DNA from: an uncultured Clostridia bacterium
GTDB taxonomy: Bacteria > Bacillota > Clostridia > Oscillospirales > Oscillospiraceae
Assembly: GCA_947169005.1 (NCBI GenBank)
Contig: CAMVOG010000026.1
Location: 1-14,674, forward strand
Length of the DNA stretch: 14,674 bases
Direction of reading: 5' to 3'
This document shows, one piece after another, positions 13,921 through 14,674 of this stretch (within the stretch, counting starts at the first letter, position 1; each line of letters begins with the position of its first letter). The position numbers and the translations under genes were made by a program. A model generated the notes under the pieces. The model searched no databases. It was not told where the DNA came from and worked only from the letters and a program-made list of their open reading frames with translations.

Positions 13921-14674
13921 ATGAACATCAAAAAACTGTCCGGCGAGGGGCTGCTGATCCAGATCGACCGCTACCAGATGCGCCTTGCCAAGATGGACTT
14001 GGGGGACCCGGCTGCCGCCGTCAAGAGCAGCCTGGTCTACGAGCTGCCTGCGGGCACGGTGGACGACGGTACCCTGCAGGATATGGAGCAGTTGGAGGCC
14101 CTGCTGCGGGAGGGCCTGTCCCGGCCTGAATTCAAGCGTCTGCGCCGGGTGGGCTTTACGCTCAGCTCCACCCAGGTCATCAGCGAGGAGGCCTCCGTCC
14201 CCGCGCAGAACGGCGGAAGGCTGGAGCAGCTCCTGCGCGCCAATATGGACGTGTATTTCCCCGTGGACCCGGAGGAATACAACATGGTCTGGCAGACGAT
14301 TGGCGTCAAGGGAGACGGCGAGCTGGCCGTGCGGCTTTGGGCCGTGCCCAGGGCCATGCTGCTGCGCTATTACAACCTGGCGAATGACTGCGGCCTGCGG
14401 GTGGAGGCCATCGACTATTGCGGCCACAGCGCCGCGACGGCAGTGGGCGTTTCCTTTGCGCTGCCCGCTGAAAAGAAGACGAAGGCGAAGGTCTCCGTGA
14501 CAGGCTCCGAGGAGGAGCCCGCGGCGGAGGAGAATGCTCCCCGGCTGCTTTTCCTCTCCGCCGAGCAGGAGCATCTGATCCTCACCTTTGTCCAGGGGCG
14601 TCAGGTGCTTTTCCAGAGAGTTCTGCAGCGGGGTATCGACTGGCACAGCGACATGAGCGAGGTGCTCATGAGCC
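13921..14674 (+). CDS. pilM: PilM-like actin-fold pilus assembly protein (partial, 3' end outside window)
   Basis: At least 251 residues, still open at the right edge. The start at 13921 has GGAGG 8 bases upstream; an in-frame ATG at 13906 is possible but lies before that site. PilM is a cytoplasmic actin-like protein that recruits PilN to the pilus base. Family features: VYELPAGTVDDGTLQDMEQLEALL (39-62 region), MDVYFPVDPEEYNMVW (about 109-124), then AVPRAMLLRYYNLANDCGLRVEAIDYCGHS. The usual phosphate-binding GIDIGSS segment is replaced by LIQIDRYQMRL (12-22), so ATP binding may be lost. An acidic, lysine-rich low-complexity insert lies near 185-205. Position after pilD supports the assignment despite divergence. 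Confidence 0.8.
   Translation, partial: MNIKKLSGEGLLIQIDRYQMRLAKMDLGDPAAAVKSSLVYELPAGTVDDGTLQDMEQLEALLREGLSRPEFKRLRRVGFTLSSTQVISEEASVPAQNGGRLEQLLRANMDVYFPVDPEEYNMVWQTIGVKGDGELAVRLWAVPRAMLLRYYNLANDCGLRVEAIDYCGHSAATAVGVSFALPAEKKTKAKVSVTGSEEEPAAEENAPRLLFLSAEQEHLILTFVQGRQVLFQRVLQRGIDWHSDMSEVLMS

Overview
The window looks like chromosomal DNA of a GC-rich Gram-positive gut-type member of the class Clostridia, most likely order Oscillospirales. The basis is an S-layer-homology (SLH) surface protein, strong AGGAGG-type ribosome binding sites, sigma-A-like promoters, a Firmicute-style type IV pilus operon and short intergenic palindromic repeats of the kind common in that group. This placement is inference; there is no rRNA or other taxonomic marker here.

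Layout. From 91 to 2536, two genes lie on the minus strand: a small DUF1622-type membrane protein and the membrane protease FtsH. A palindromic repeat (493-611) separates them and supplies the last codons and stop of ftsH. Between ftsH and the next gene (2537-2826) are back-to-back promoters and two different heptanucleotide tandem repeats. From 2827 to 3669 a fumarylacetoacetate-hydrolase-family enzyme is read on the plus strand. It converges, across a hairpin, on a minus-strand thiol/peroxide island (3761-5519): Cys-type glutathione peroxidase, a translationally coupled TSCPD protein, a flavodoxin-like protein and an OhrR-type organic-peroxide sensor. No Ohr peroxidase is present, so the glutathione peroxidase is the likely target of the sensor.

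From 6026 to 8896 there is a large secreted SLH protein with two Listeria-Bacteroides-type (InlB B) repeats and about 500 C-terminal residues of unknown function, driven by a strong promoter and a structured leader. Two strong hairpins follow it. From 9089 to the right edge lies a compact type IV pilus operon, pilB-pilT-pilC-pilD-pilM, with overlapping or closely spaced genes; pilM runs off the window and the pilins must lie outside it.

How the genes work together. PilB and PilT are the extension and retraction motors, PilC the inner-membrane platform, PilD the prepilin peptidase and PilM the cytoplasmic actin-like scaffold. PilM lacks the usual phosphate-binding signature and PilT carries an Ala at a normally conserved Asp. 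The peroxide island probably forms a self-regulated redox stress unit. I see no CRISPR array, tRNA, rRNA, transposase or phage gene. The most interesting items are the Ohr-less OhrR/GPx/TSCPD/flavodoxin island, the repeat element that has become part of ftsH, the paired heptamer arrays, and the SLH protein with an unassigned C-terminal half next to the pilus operon.
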